A stretch of 64,000 nt of DNA, from assembly GCA_007570785.1 (NCBI GenBank), contig ML660774.1, positions 6,043,404-6,107,403 of the forward strand. The letters run 5' to 3'. The notes below the pieces were generated by a model. It was not told where the DNA came from. It saw only the letters and a list, made by a program, of their open reading frames with translations, and searched no databases. The stretch's first letter is position 1, and each line of letters starts with the position of its first letter. The stretch is from Antilocapra americana. Lineage: Eukaryota; Chordata; Mammalia; Artiodactyla; Antilocapridae. Positions 11,150-22,531 of the stretch are shown piece by piece. The translations under genes and the position numbers were made by a program.

Positions 11150-11536
11150 GATTATCTGTATCAACCTATCATCTCTCTGCCTATATTAAACTAACCATGA
11201 ATTCATACTGATGCCTCCAACACTATTCTAGAACCATGGGGTTCATTCTAGATTTCCCCCTTGCTTCTTTGTAACTTTTTTTTTTTTGACAGTGAGAAAC
11301 CTGGCTCACGTCTACCCAAACCACCGCTGATACTAATGACTCCATTTTGAATGAAGATAGAAAATAAAGCAGCAATGTGCTCTTCCTAACAACCGTCCAC
11401 ACTAACCACCACTCTGCTGTGATGTGGCAGGGAACGCGGGTCCTGGAGGCAGCCCCCTGGCTTTGAGTTCCAGCTTCATCACTTAAGAGCTGTGGGTCGG
11501 TGGGCAAACCAGTTAAGTGATCTAGGTTTCAGCTTC
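11150..11536. other. Unique intergenic DNA
   Basis: No recognised repeat apart from a T-run near 11277. No exon supported. 10616-10876 is likewise unique. Confidence 0.45.
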
Positions 11537-11549
11537 CTCCCCTCTCAAA

Positions 11550-11770
11550 GAAAGAAAGAGAAGTCGCTCAGTGCTGTCGGACTCTGCGATCCCACGGACT
11601 GTAGCCCACCAGGCTTCTCCAACCATGGGATTTTCCAGGCAAGAATACTCGAGTGGGTTGCCATTTCCTTCTGTAGGAGATCTTCCCAGCCCAGGAATTG
11701 AACCCGGATCTCCCGCGTTGTAGGCAGACACTTTACCCTCTGAGCCACCAGGGACGTGTCAGAAGTACGA
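11550..11770 (-). mobile_element. Bov-tA SINE with TSD, antisense
   Basis: Antisense body (gaagtcgctcagtgctgtcgg to tttccttctgtaggag) and tRNA head (tgagccaccaggga). The TSD ctcccctctc(a/g)aa is at 11537-11549 and 11771-11783. About 15 bp beyond the head (gtgtcagaagtacga) lies inside the TSD. Confidence 0.88.
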
Positions 11771-11783
11771 CTCCCCTCTCGAA

Positions 11784-12689
11784 AGGAGTCAAAAAAGGAC
11801 ATACCTCACAAGGCTGATGGAAGGGAAAATAAGTTAAAGAAGAAAAGCATTTAGGATAGAACCTGGCTCATGGTACATGCTCAATGATTAACTTTTTAAA
11901 AAAGTGTATACCTGAAGATTTATTTGACCAAAATCTCCAATAGCCAAGAGTGACCTGTCGACTTCCAATTTGGAGTGTTTTGTAAATATGGTTCATAAAT
12001 CAATCTAATAAAAAAAAAAGTCACTTCAGCATGGAAAATCTTCAGCGGTTTAATATTTGTTCAAGATGAATCAATGCATTCCTCTGCAGCAAACTCTAAC
12101 CATAACTTCTCCAAATTATACATCATTCCTTTAGCGTGCTGTCATGATATCTACTTTCAATCCTCTTTTATCATTATTACTGTTTTCCACTGAACTTTTT
12201 TCCCTTTCCCTGAGAAACCTGAATTTTTTTTTTTTTACTTGAAGATCTTCCTTCAGGTCTGAATTTTCTATTTTATTATGTACTAGTCCATCACTTTAAT
12301 ATTCCCAATGAGAGAGCAGCACATGGGTATTAGTATGCAACCTTGACATTTTAGGAATATTTTAAATCTCTGCACTGGCAGTTTCTTTAAAAATGTAAAA
12401 AATAAATGAAATATTTAGCCTTTGCAAAGATGTAAAAGACATGTCTTGAATTTATCATTCAGATATATCTTATTTGAGCATTATAGCTGCTCTGTAGACA
12501 GCCTGTACTTTTTCCTCTAAAGTTCACAGCTATTGGTTCATAATTAAACAAGGTCTTGTACAGTCAGGTGAAATCAAAATATTATAGAACTGGAGACAAC
12601 ATGCAAAGTCGATCACAGCAATACATACACAACTCACTGAGTCTAAGCAGCAATGTGGATGGAACTTCTTCAAGAGAAGCTCAGGATTA
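11784..12689. other. AT-rich unique DNA
   Basis: No recognised repeat. It carries short poly-A/T runs near 12010 and 12225. No exon supported. Confidence 0.45.
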
Positions 12690-13216
12690 CACACAGATTC
12701 CCCCACCCTCTTCTCCAGGACAGTCTTATGCAATAGACCTGAGCCTGCAAATTGGAATTTCTAACAAGAGTTCCAGGTGATGTTCCTCATCAGGTACATT
12801 TGGAAACACTGATTTTAATCCAAGATCCTGATTTTGTAAGGAAACTGAGTCCCAGGGAAGAAGTTCCCCCCCACCCCTCCACCTCCACCCACCCACCCAG
12901 CATTTGGGAAGCACCTCCTCCTACAGGGCTCTGTTCAAAGTTTGGGGACAGTGTGCATGGCCGGTGGAGTTGCAACTGGCTACAGCCTTTCAGAGAGGCA
13001 GTTTGGCAATACATGTCAAAATATTAAGTGTGCTTTATCTTTTGATCCTATGATTCCAGATGAAAACAGAATTTCTGAAATTGTCACTCAGACCACTGGC
13101 ATCAGAAGCAGCTGCTGAGTGTGGATTTCATCATCTCGTGTCAATCGACTGAGTCATAACCTCTGGGAGTGGGACCCAGTAGCCTGCATTTTTAACAAGG
13201 TTACCAAGAGGTGAAC
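12690..13216. repeat. Old mammalian repeat debris (MER5A-like, L1-like)
   Basis: 12690-12830 and 13085-13216 resemble the MER5A hAT MITE, with the 'ctgaatcagaatctgcattttaacaag' theme recognisable in gcctgcatttttaacaagg. 12940-13080 resembles an old L1 3' region (aggcagtttggcaatacatg). All are strongly diverged, so the names are tentative. Confidence 0.45.
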
Positions 13217-14060
13217 AAGATTCACTGAAGCTGGGAGAAATGCTGCCCTTACAGGTGTGAGGGTCAGAGTCCTAGCCGGGGGGTGATGCGGGCACCCACC
13301 CAGAGGGATAGTTCCCCCCACCCCAGGTATGGGACGCGGAACATCGGAGCCCATGGAGAGTAAGAGAAGTGTGTGCTTGGATGGGGAGGAAGATGGGCAA
13401 CACGAAGATGCTGTCCTCGGGGGCGGCCCCCACACCTGGTATGGGAGCCCACGGAGCTTGAAAGGCATCTGGGAGGGGGAGGGCCAGGCATGAGGCATGC
13501 AGGCCACGCTGTGGGGGAGGGGGGGTGGTACCATCAGGGAAGGCGCCTCTGCAGTCTTGTTGGTTACATTCCCGGGTGTTGATTACATACATAAATACAG
13601 TGAGGACACGGAGAGTCAGTTTTCTCCCAGGTTGACAAGAGTGAACAAACACAAGAAGGAAAGAAGATTGGAGTGAATGCGGATGCGTGGTGTGACGTGA
13701 AGGAATTCATGTGACTGAGAAAGAGATATGCATGTAAATACGTTTACTAGGAGGGCTGGGGCAAGGGTGAGCCCTCCTACAGCGATGAGTTCACCTAAAT
13801 GCCCAAACGCTAGTTTATAAATACCACTCCTTGCCCACAAAAAGGAACTGGGTGGGGTCCCTGGAGAAATACCGGAGTCTGGCGCTGGGGCTGAGAAAGG
13901 ATGAAAGGAGCCTGGAAAGTCTTCTTGTGCCAGAAAACAAGGAAGTGCTCAAAGAAAGATGGAGCTACGTCAGAGGACACAGGAAACAGACCGCAGGAAC
14001 TCCCGTCCTCGGCCAAATCTAAGACAATTTGAGCATGAAAAAAAAGATGGTGTAGCTGCC
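13217..14060. other. Unique intergenic DNA
   Basis: GC-rich patches at 13260-13550 with C/G runs, otherwise featureless. The overlapping ORFs on both strands are compositional. Confidence 0.45.
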
Positions 14061-14210
14061 AGGAACGTGGGGGAGGGGAGCATGGATACAGAGTCCCGGA
14101 GACAGACGGTGGTGATGGTTGCAGAACAGTATGAATGTACTGACGGCCCCTAAACTGTACACTCAAAAATGATTAAAATAGCAAGCACTGTATTTATTTT
14201 GGCATAAAAA
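14061..14210 (+). mobile_element. L1 3' tail fragment
   Basis: Contains gatggttgcagaacagtatg and ctaaactgtacactcaaaaatgattaaaatagcaa, standard text of mammalian L1 3' ends. The rest of the element is absent. Confidence 0.65.
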
Positions 14211-14332
14211 TGATGGAATGGATTATAACAGAGAGTAAAAAATAATCCATAGGTCCCTAATGATCAACTTTTTTTTAAAAATGACAATAAGGGCAAAGAT
14301 AGGGAAAGGTCTTCATATAAAATGCTGGCTGA

Positions 14333-14562
14333 GGGACTTCCCTGGTGGTCCAGTGGTTAAGAATCTGCGTTGCAATTCAGGGGACACAGGTTCAATTCCA
14401 AGTCGGGACAACTCACCCCTCAACTAGAGAGGCCATTTGCCACAACTACTGTGCCCAAGCCCTCTAGAACCCGTGCTCTGAAACTAGAGAAAAGCCCGTG
14501 TACAACAAAGAGCCAGCATGAACATTTAAAAAATGAAATGAAAATGGAGCCAGATTTTAAAA
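14333..14562 (+). mobile_element. CHR-2-type SINE with TSD
   Basis: Sense head gggacttccctggtggtccag, B-box-like ggttcaattcc, then the CHR body to an A-rich tail. The TSD gctggctga is at 14324-14332 and 14563-14571. Confidence 0.9.
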
Positions 14563-14638
14563 GCTGGCTGATAAATGTAAGGGAAACACACCCCATTTGG
14601 GGACCATCAATGTAATAACTGATGTATGTAAGCATGGA

Positions 14639-15038
14639 ATAAACAAAGCTGAGGGCCCAAGAATTGTTTTTGAACTGTGGTGTTGGAGAAGACTCTTGAG
14701 AGTCCCTTGGACTGCAAGGAGATCCAACCAGTCCATCCTAAAGGAGATCAGTCCTGGGTGTTCATTGGAAGGACTGATGCTGAGGCTGAAACTCCAATAC
14801 TTTGGCCACCTCATGCGAAGAGCTGACTCATTTGAAAAGACCCCGATGCTGGGAAAGACTGAAGGCAGGAGGAGAAGGGGATAACAGAGGATGAGATGGT
14901 TGGATGGCATCACCAACTCAAAGGACATGAGTTTGGGTAAACTCTGGGCATTGGTGATGGACAGGGAGGCCTGGTGTGCAGCAGTTCATGGGGTTACAAA
15001 GAGTCGGACACAACTGAGCAACTGAAGTGAACTGACTA
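14639..15038 (+). mobile_element. 5'-truncated BovB 3' end with TSD
   Basis: Translates to the C-terminal BovB block ([20 protein letters not shown]) and ends in gacacaactgagcaactgaag. The 9-bp TSD aagcatgga is at 14630-14638 and 15039-15047, so this is an independent insertion of about 400 bp. Confidence 0.9.
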
Positions 15039-15047
15039 AAGCATGGA

Positions 15048-15411
15048 TCTTGTATAAATGCCAAATCCAGTGGGTGAGGTGTGTTTGGGAAAAGGATATG
15101 CACATAGTCTCCAAGTATCACGTCACAGATGGTTACTAGTTACCGAGGAGAAAAGAGGCCTTTACACGGCTATCACATACAGGCCTGATCAGATAACACC
15201 CTGGGTGACGTGGGCGTGCACCAGACCCATGAGGACATCAGAGGTCTCCTGATGTGATGAGGTGGGAAATTCCAACCTAACCCATGGCATTTTCTTGACA
15301 AGACTTTTCATCTGAATCTTGAGAAAATCACGGAAAACCAGATTATGGGATATTCTGCAAAACTGCTAGCCTTGACTCTTCCTCACTGTCGTGAAAGAAT
15401 TTTTAAAGAAT
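15048..15411. other. Unique intergenic DNA
   Basis: No repeat or exon recognised. Confidence 0.45.
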
Positions 15412-15420
15412 AAAAAGCAG

Positions 15421-15915
15421 GAAGGGGACTTCCCTGGAGGTCCAGTGGTTAGTCTTAACCCCCCCACCCCCGCCCCATCCCTGAGCTAAGATCCCACATG
15501 CCTTGGGGCCAAAAACCCAGAACATAAACAACAGAAACCATGTTATAACAAATTCAATAGTCTTTAAAAATGGTCCACATTACAACAAAAGGAACGCAGA
15601 TGTATAGAATAGACTTGTGGACTTTGTGGATGAGGGTAAGGGTGGGATGATATGGGAGAAGGGCATTGAAGCATGTTAATTGTAATGTGTCTAATCAATC
15701 GCCAGCCCAGGATTGATGCTCGGGACTGGTGCAGCGAGATTTCCCGGGGGGGAGGGAGGAGGGAGGGGGGTTCCGGAGGGGAAGCATATGTAAACCCATG
15801 GTGATATCATGACAATGTATGGCAATAACAATAAAAAAAAAAAAAAAGAATCTGGATAAAGCAGAAACTGAGAAAAAAAAAATGGTCCACATTAAAAAAA
15901 AAATCTAAAAAAGAG
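15421..15915 (+). mobile_element. CHR-2-type SINE split by an L1
   Basis: Head ggggacttccctggaggtcc at 15424, body to about 15565, then an A-rich tail that resumes after 15894. Outer TSD aaaaagcag is at 15412-15420 and 15916-15924. A C-run interrupts the B box. The nested L1 sits in its 3' part. Confidence 0.85.
15583..15877 (+). mobile_element. Bovine L1 3' end with putative 3' transduction
   Basis: L1 3'-UTR text (gattgatgctcgggactggtg, gacaatgtatggcaataac) ends in 15 A at 15833-15847. A 25-nt non-A segment follows (15848-15872), then a second A-run (15873-15882). A perfect 17-bp TSD, aaaaatggtccacatta, flanks the whole at 15566-15582 and 15878-15894. The second tail lies inside the TSD-bounded insertion, which is the layout of an L1 3' transduction. 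Confidence 0.8.
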
Positions 15916-15934
15916 AAAAAGCAGAAGGATGTTC

Positions 15935-16345
15935 AAGATTAAAGGAAACGAAAGAGACAGGACAATTTAGTGCCACACAACATCCTTAACTGCATCCTGT
16001 TTTTTTTCTTAAAAAAAAAAAAAAACAACCAAATAGCTATACAGGACGTTTTAGGGTAATCGGGGAGATCTGGGTATGGACTGTATGTTAACTAATACAT
16101 ATACAATTTTAACTAGGGGGAGGTTGATAATAATGCTATGGCTATGGCAGAGAATGTCCTAATTTTTACTTTTATTCGTGGTTGAATAAAAAAAAACTTT
16201 ATCTATAGACAGAGACATAAAAGTAATGTGGGAATATGTTATTATCTCCTGGTGAATCTGGAAGACAGTTACATAGGTATTCATTTTATCATGCTCTCAA
16301 TTTTTCTATAGTTTTCACATTTTTTCAAAATAGAAAGAATCCAAC
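15935..16345 (+). mobile_element. Old L1 (L1M-type) 3' UTR
   Basis: Diverged text of L1M 3' ends: aaagagacaggacaatttagtg, agagaatgtcctaatttttac, ggtattcattttatcatgctctc, ending ttcaaaatagaaag. An A-run at 16012-16025 interrupts it. Confidence 0.6.
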
Positions 16346-16531
16346 TGTCTTGGGCATGTCTCAAGAAGTAAATGGCTCCAATTTCTTATTGTTTAAATAT
16401 TAAAATAACACTATTACCACAGTAATAACAATATTCCACATATTTAAAGACATAAAAACAGGAACTTCCCTGGAGGTCTTTATATGAATGAAATCTTTCT
16501 GTACAAATTCTTTTGTTTCTTGCTTCTTTTG

Positions 16532-16793
16532 TGGTGGTTGTTCAGTCACCCAGTCAGGTCTGTCTGTTTGCAACCCCATGGACTGGAGCACGCCAGGCCT
16601 CCCTGTCCCTCACCATCTCCTGGAGTTTGCCCAAGTTCATGTCCACTGCATCGGTGATGCCATCCAGCCATCTCATCCTCTGATGCCCTTTTTCTTCTGC
16701 CCTCAATCTTTCCCAGCATCAGGGACTTATCCAATAGTTGGCTGTTCGCAGCAGGTGACTAAAATACAGGAACCTTAGCTTCATCATCAGTTC
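16532..16793 (-). mobile_element. BovB 3' end, antisense
   Basis: Plus-strand text ttgttcagtcacccagtcagg, gccatccagccatctcatcc and ctttcccagcatcaggg is the reverse complement of the BovB 3' end. The right part (16728-16793) is more diverged than the rest. Confidence 0.8.
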
Positions 16794-16799
16794 TTCTTT

Positions 16800-17390
16800 G
16801 TGTAGCTATAGTTGATCCTTTTATCATCGCTCTATTGTGGTGTTTAAACAAATACTAGACATATGATGATATATTTATATATCATGATGTATTTATCCAC
16901 TACAGTCTTTATCAGTCATTTGCATGCTTCACTTTTGGGCTATTGTAAATACTGAGCTCTAAACATCCCAGTACAGGGATCTGACGCATATATGTGTGAA
17001 TTTCTCTAGGGATATACCTGGGAATGGAATCAGTAGGTCATAGGATGTGTGGATAGCCTCCATTTTCTTAGATACGGCCAAAAAGTGTCTGTACCAATCT
17101 GTGTTCCCACCCATCACTGATGACAATTCCTGTTGCTCCACATACTTACCAACACCTGACATTATTACATTTAGGTTTTTGCCAATGTGGTGGCCGAATG
17201 GACAGAGGAGCCTGGTGGACTACAGTCCGTGGGGTAGCAAGAGTCGGACACGACTTAGCGACTAAGCCACCACCACCAGCACCTGCATGAGTATTTCTCA
17301 TTGTGGTTTTAGTTTTCATTTCACTGGTTCTTAATGATGTTGAGCACTTTCCCACATGTTTATTGACAAAAATCTATTTCTTTGAATACA
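16800..17390 (-). mobile_element. Old L1, antisense, with SINE inside
   Basis: Antisense L1 3' text: ggaatggaatcagtaggtca, accaatctgtgttcccaccc, ttaccaacacctgacatta, then after the SINE tctcattgtggttttagtt and gatgttgagcactttcccac. Confidence 0.7.
17195..17280 (+). mobile_element. 5'-truncated Bov-tA SINE
   Basis: Only the distal body remains (ggacagaggagcctggtgg to gacacgacttagcgactaag, then CCA units). It interrupts an older L1. Confidence 0.82.
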
Positions 17391-17669
17391 TTTTATCACA
17401 CAGACCTTTTTTCCTCTTTATTCACTTTGAAAATCCACAAATCAAACGCATTTGGGAGATTATCCTGTAGTTAATTTCTCAAAGCCAAATTCACAGCATT
17501 GAGTCAACATCAGGAAATCAAGAACTTAGAGGAAGAAAGATTAAGTGGAGAAAGAAAGACTGATAAATAATAAGTAGAAAAGAAAGCTTTTAGTTGGAAA
17601 ATCCAGAGGGATAGGAAAGGAGATGTAAAATTGCTTTAAAAGATAGGGATGAGGGAATACAATCCCATC

Positions 17670-17773
17670 GTTTATTTTATTTACTTATTGGCCCTGCTGT
17701 ACAGCGCTTGCGATCTTGGTTCCCCAACCAGGATTGAACCCAAGCCCCCTGCACTAGAAGCCAGGAGTCCCAG
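17670..17773 (-). mobile_element. CHR-type SINE with TSD, antisense
   Basis: Antisense text gttccccaaccaggattgaacc and ggagtccc. The TSD atcccatc is at 17662-17669 and 17774-17781. It abuts the unclassified repeat at 17791. Confidence 0.8.
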
Positions 17774-17790
17774 ATCCCATCTTTTAAAGA

Positions 17791-17903
17791 AGCTGTTTTT
17801 CATGGATTATAAAGTTGGCATGGGCGGGGGGGAACGCAAATTAAAGATGGTAATAGGAAAATGGAAACTTACATTATTTTATTACGTAAGGAAGAATGTA
17901 AAC
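17791..17903 (+). repeat. Unclassified direct repeat, copy 1
   Basis: About 113 bp from agctgtttttcatg to gaatgtaaac, matching 19514-19622 in the same orientation at roughly 85% identity by eye with a few small indels. I do not recognise the family. Confidence 0.7.
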
Positions 17904-19513
17904 AGATATTTATGCTAACAGTCTACCCCACAGAGCATGTAAGAGGTCCCTTCTAAGCGCCTCACACATACAAACATGGCATTTGAACTTTCGTTCCTCT
18001 GAGCTAATAAGACAGCTATTAAATGTATCTTATCCTTTTACCAATCACAGGGTTTGCTCAATGTGGCTCTTAATCTGCAGTGAAACAGGTAAAATCTAGC
18101 CTGTTTGATGCTGCTTACTACTGAACTGGAATGATTGTTGCTGCCTAAGGTGTTGGCATTGTAATTAACTGGAAGGGGAGTGGCTGTGGTAATTGAGCTT
18201 TCTGGTTTGGCCTGGCACTGGGAATTCTTAAAAGGTCATAGGCCTCTCTTTTTTTTTTTTAATTTTTATTTTTTGGCTGCACTACTTGGCTCCCTGACCA
18301 GCGACAACCCACAGCTCCTGCACTGGATCACCTGGGAAGTCCCTCATATGCCTGTCTTTTTAAGGACTGTCTAGACAATAACGTTTAGGAACTGTGGACT
18401 AGGGTTACCTAGTCATAATAACTAATAGAGATAGAGATGTTATTTATTTTAACACTTAGGATGCAGAAAAGCAAAAACAAAAAAGTCACTAGTTGGATCT
18501 AGGGGAAAAAAGTTCTCTTTATTTAGAAGTTCTGGTTTATATAATCCCTGATCTTCTGGAGAGACAGGGGATATTAAAATATTAAAAACCAGTTCCTCTT
18601 GTCCTACACGTGAGTTGACTCAATAGCTTAACGATAAAGGTTATAACAATAATTCATTCAGAGATGTATTACACGCTAGTAACGAATTCTTACACACATC
18701 CTTGAAAACGGAGACCACATTTTACAGAGAAATAAACTAAATCATATCAAATTACTGCAGAGTTCTAGGCCAAACACAGGATTACAGATGGGTTATTTGA
18801 TTCTATTAGACTTGGATATTTCCTTCCCAAGAGTCAGGCCCAAATCCTTAGCCCTTTACAGAATTTTCAGATGGGTGACGTTCAATGATATATTCGAAGT
18901 CCTGACCTTTTGAGTCTTGACCTTTAACTTTCTGCTGGGGTATCTCTTATTTCTAAAAATCAAAGCTCGTATCTGATCCTCTTTTGGACTTCCTCATTTA
19001 TTTCAGCTATTTGAGTCTCTCCTGATGGCCTAAAATCCTGGAATCCGACCAGGTTCCTCCTTCTGGTCTAGTCACCGCTTAATCTAATCAGGAGCAAATT
19101 CTTGCCGATCATTCCTTTCTATGCCCTCCTCACTTTATTTCTAATCCAGGCTTTTATCTCTCTCATACCTATACTATCACACCAGCCTCCTAACTAGACG
19201 GCTCCAGCCAGTCTTGGGTTCTTGCAGGCCAGATTCAGCCTGGAGTTTCCGGCATCCATGTCCTTCTGTAAGCCCGCTGGCCCTGCCATGCTGGTCCATT
19301 TTGGAATCATGTCCTCGCATCTCAACCTCGCATTTGCCTTAATGATCATTTTCATCATGCCTTGATGAGACCTTCCTTTCTGACAGCCCCCTACTCTCCT
19401 CATTTACTGTCTGAATGCTCCCCTTGACACTAAGGAAATATACACGAGACTGTGTTCTTTAAATTTTATGACTGGCTCCATCTCGGATGAAGTTAGCAAG
19501 AAAAAAAAAAAAA
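17904..19513. other. Unique intergenic DNA
   Basis: Apart from the CHR SINE at 18253-18343 I see no repeat and no credible exon. 17391-17661 is likewise unique. Confidence 0.45.
18253..18343 (-). mobile_element. CHR-type SINE with TSD, antisense
   Basis: Antisense: T-run, tggctgcactacttggctcc, gatcacctgggaagtccc. A 17-bp TSD starting tcata is at 18236-18252 and 18344-18360, with two mismatches. Confidence 0.85.
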
Positions 19514-19622
19514 AGCTGTTTTTCATGCATTACAAAGTTGGAATGGGGAAAAATGCAAATTAAAGACGGTAAAAGGAGAATGGAACCTTACATTTTTTCA
19601 TTATATAAGAAAGAATGTAAAC
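19514..19622 (+). repeat. Unclassified direct repeat, copy 2
   Basis: Partner of 17791-17903. An A-run (19500-19514) precedes this copy, whereas copy 1 is preceded by ttttaaaga. The copies may be members of an interspersed family or a local duplication. Confidence 0.7.
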
Positions 19623-19689
19623 GAATTCCTTACAAGCAAGAGTCTTTTGCACCTTACTTTTTTTTTCCAGTATATGTATATATACTGAA

Positions 19690-20200
19690 TTAAGAAGGAT
19701 CCTGGGCATCCTTCCTTATCAGCAAACACATTTTTATGCAATGCTTTTTAAATGCCTGCTGAGTATGGACAATTCATTTGTTTAGTCCCTTAATGACGGA
19801 CACCAGTGATTTATCCAGCTTTGTTATTATCGAGCATGCTACAATGAACATTCTTGCATATCGAGGGGAACTTTAATATCCATAGGTAGACCAGTAGCCT
19901 TGAGGGACTTCCCTGGTGGTCCAGTGGTTGAGGATCCACCCACCAATACCAGGGACAGAGGTTCTCTCCCTGGTCTGAGAAGAGCCCACACACCTCGGGG
20001 CAACTTAGCCTGGGTGCCACAACTACTGGAGCCTGCCCGCACGGCGCCAAGAGAAGCCACCACAATGAGAGGAGCAGCAACTGGAGGGCAGCCCCCACCC
20101 TCCGCAACCGGAGAAGACCCAGTGCAGCCCAAAATAAGTAACTTTACATATCGTAGAACTGGGATTGCTAAAATATGTATATATACTGGACTAAAAACAT
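19690..20200 (-). mobile_element. Possible old L1 debris around a CHR SINE
   Basis: Text such as gagcatgctacaatgaacattcttgcatat and gaactgggattgct recalls antisense L1/L2 3' regions. It is heavily decayed. Confidence 0.4.
19903..20138 (+). mobile_element. CHR-2-type SINE, near full length
   Basis: Head agggacttccctggtggtcc, body with gccacaactactggagcctg and agtgcagcccaaaataag. No clear TSD found. Confidence 0.85.
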
Positions 20201-20796
20201 ATATTTCAATTTGGACAGATAGAAGTAATTCTCTGCTGAAATAATTTTCACTCTCCACTCTCGTTTTTGATACCACTAAATTTCCTGCCACCCAGGATCT
20301 GGCCATTGACATGGGAGCTTTGTTTAATGGCAGCTCATTCCCACCGACTATCAGTATTGGAAAACATGGAAAGCTGAGAGAAAAGGGAATTGAAGGTCAG
20401 AAAACTGGAATAATCTGGGATCCAGGACAAGAGACAGCATCATCCTTCTGAACTGGAACCAAATGAAATCTAAATGTATCATCTATAAAACAGTGGATAA
20501 TCTTCACATGGATTTTATTTTTACAGATGTGAATATAAACAAAACGGAATGTCATCGTCTTAACTCCTAGGAATTCTCTGAAGGGGTGGTACTATGTAAA
20601 CTGAGTGAACTCAGAACAGCAGAGTGAAAACTTGACCGAGACAAAAACCCTGCAGAGGAGCGATTTTCCATTCTATCATCTGAGCTGCTTTGTGTGACCA
20701 AATGTTCCCTGTGCCACCCAGTGCTGGAGAAGAAGTGAGCTTGTCTCTTAAATGCTTTTTGTCTGTCTATTTAGGGTCCCTTTTTGAAGTCTTGGG
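20201..20796. other. Unique intergenic DNA
   Basis: No repeat or exon recognised. Confidence 0.45.
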
Positions 20797-20996
20797 CTTC
20801 CCTAGTGGCTCAGCTGGTAAAGAATCCGCCTGCAACGTGGGAGACCTGGGTTCAATCCCTGGGTTGGGAAGATTCCCTGGAGAAGGGAACAGCTATCCAC
20901 TCCAGTATTCTGGCCTAGAGAATTCCATGGACTGTATAGTCAGTCGACGGGGTGGCAAAGAGTCGGACTAGACTGAACGACTTTCACTTTCACTTA
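20797..20996 (+). mobile_element. Bov-tA SINE
   Basis: Full head gggcttccctagtggctcag, B box gggttcaatccc, end gactttcactttcac. Short TSD aagtctt on both sides. It is the last ruminant SINE before the WWC2 promoter. Confidence 0.92.
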
Positions 20997-22289
20997 AGTC
21001 TTAGAATTATGGAACAATAAACAACCAGAGACAGCTGTGTGCTATTTTGGATTCCTCAACCCTTTTAGAAGTTGGGTAAGAATACTGGCTTATCTGAAAG
21101 CTTATCAAATTTGAAATTAACTGAGAAGTATCATGCAATAGTTTATCCCAGTGAAACAAACTAAATTGTGGCCATGGAAAAGCGTGTCACTTTTTTCTTT
21201 AATAGCAGGATGCAGACATTTTAAATATAAAACATGTTTTCTAACTGTTTAGGGGAGGAAAGCATATCGAAAGCAAGGTTTAAAGACTGGCTTGGCTGGG
21301 TTGCCAGATGATATTATTAATAACATACCATGACACAAATTTTGACCATGGTAATGGGCCAATTTAGAGCAGTCCAAAACAAAGCTTCTCCTTCACTCCG
21401 CAGTGTTGACAGATTAGTTTTGGTCATATCTTTTCCCCAGCATTCAGAAGTACAACCTTAAGCTTACACACTAGGATGGCCCGTCTCACCTGGAATAGGG
21501 CGAAGCTTGCCCCGTGGGATCACTTCCTGATGAATGGAGTGAGGCTGAACAAGGGAGCAAGCGAGGGGTTTCCCTTTGTCACCGGTGAAGCATGGCTTCC
21601 TGGGTGTACACGAGAAAGACCTAGAAAGATACAGAAAGGGAAGGATGAAGTCCCTGCCTCCTGCGCCCTAGGGTAGCTCCTGAGTCCAACCCTCTGAGCT
21701 CTCTAGAGTGTCTTGTGGTTAAAGTTTCTACTCAGATGCTCCAGGTACGGATACAACCCCTCTAATGCCCTTCCCGAGAAGGGAGGTCCAGTCCTCACCA
21801 CGAAGCTGTTACAAGCCCGCGAGCCTCCATCCTTCCTCTGCGGAACCAACCTCCTCCTCGGAGATGGACCACAGACGCCCCAACAGCCTGGAGGACCAAA
21901 GGCTGTCCCCACCTCCAGGGCGGCTGCTACACTAACGGTGGCAGCTCTGCGCTCTGGGGAACTTCAATTCACTTGATTTCCTCACCAGTGGGCGAATCCA
22001 GGAGGGAAGGTGGACGTGGCTGCGGACCCCCCTGAAAGTCCTTGCTGTGCGCTGTTGTCCAGGGCGAGGTGGGGAAAAGTCTTTACGTATGAGGCAGCAG
22101 GAATAAGCAAATTCACCCCTAGAAGTGAAGGACTGATTCCCGGGGTCTTCCTGGTTGTACCCCCCCGCACTATAAAAGCAACTGCTCAGTAACCTGGGGG
22201 ACTCTGAATGGTGGGGACGGTGGTGTAGGCCTGGCTGGAGAGGAGTTGGGGGACTGGGGGGCTCCCTCCGAGACAGAAGGGCTGGGAGG
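20997..22289. other. Unique upstream flank of WWC2
   Basis: No ruminant SINE or LINE insertion visible. GC content climbs from about 21480 onward. It could hold distal promoter elements or a divergent noncoding transcript, but nothing in the sequence proves either. Confidence 0.5.
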
Positions 22290-22521
22290 GGGGAAGCGCA
22301 AGTGCTGGGGGTCCGGGCCCTGCCAGGCCTGCTGCCCGTGGCCGCGTCCAGCCCGGAGCCCGACGTCCGGCCCGACCAGGACGTAGTAGCTGCTGAATAA
22401 ATACTTGTGGAATGAGAGAAAGTCCACGGTCCTTCCCGGACACGTCCAGGGGCCGGGCCGCCGCGGCTTCCTCGCAGCGCGCCCGCCCACACCTCCCCGG
22501 GCGGCGGCGGGGCTCGGGGCG

Positions 22522-22531
22522 GGGGACTTCC
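22522..22531 (+). promoter_or_regulatory. Kappa-B-type motif
   Basis: GGGGACTTCC fits GGGRNNYYCC exactly but lies in G-rich DNA, where chance matches are common. Function is not implied. Confidence 0.25.

Noticed and set aside
19672..20188. Exact 16-bp repeat atatgtatatatactg at 19672-19687 and 20173-20188 as a TSD
   Set aside because: The sequence is low-complexity TA-rich and the material between is not one element, so chance is likely.
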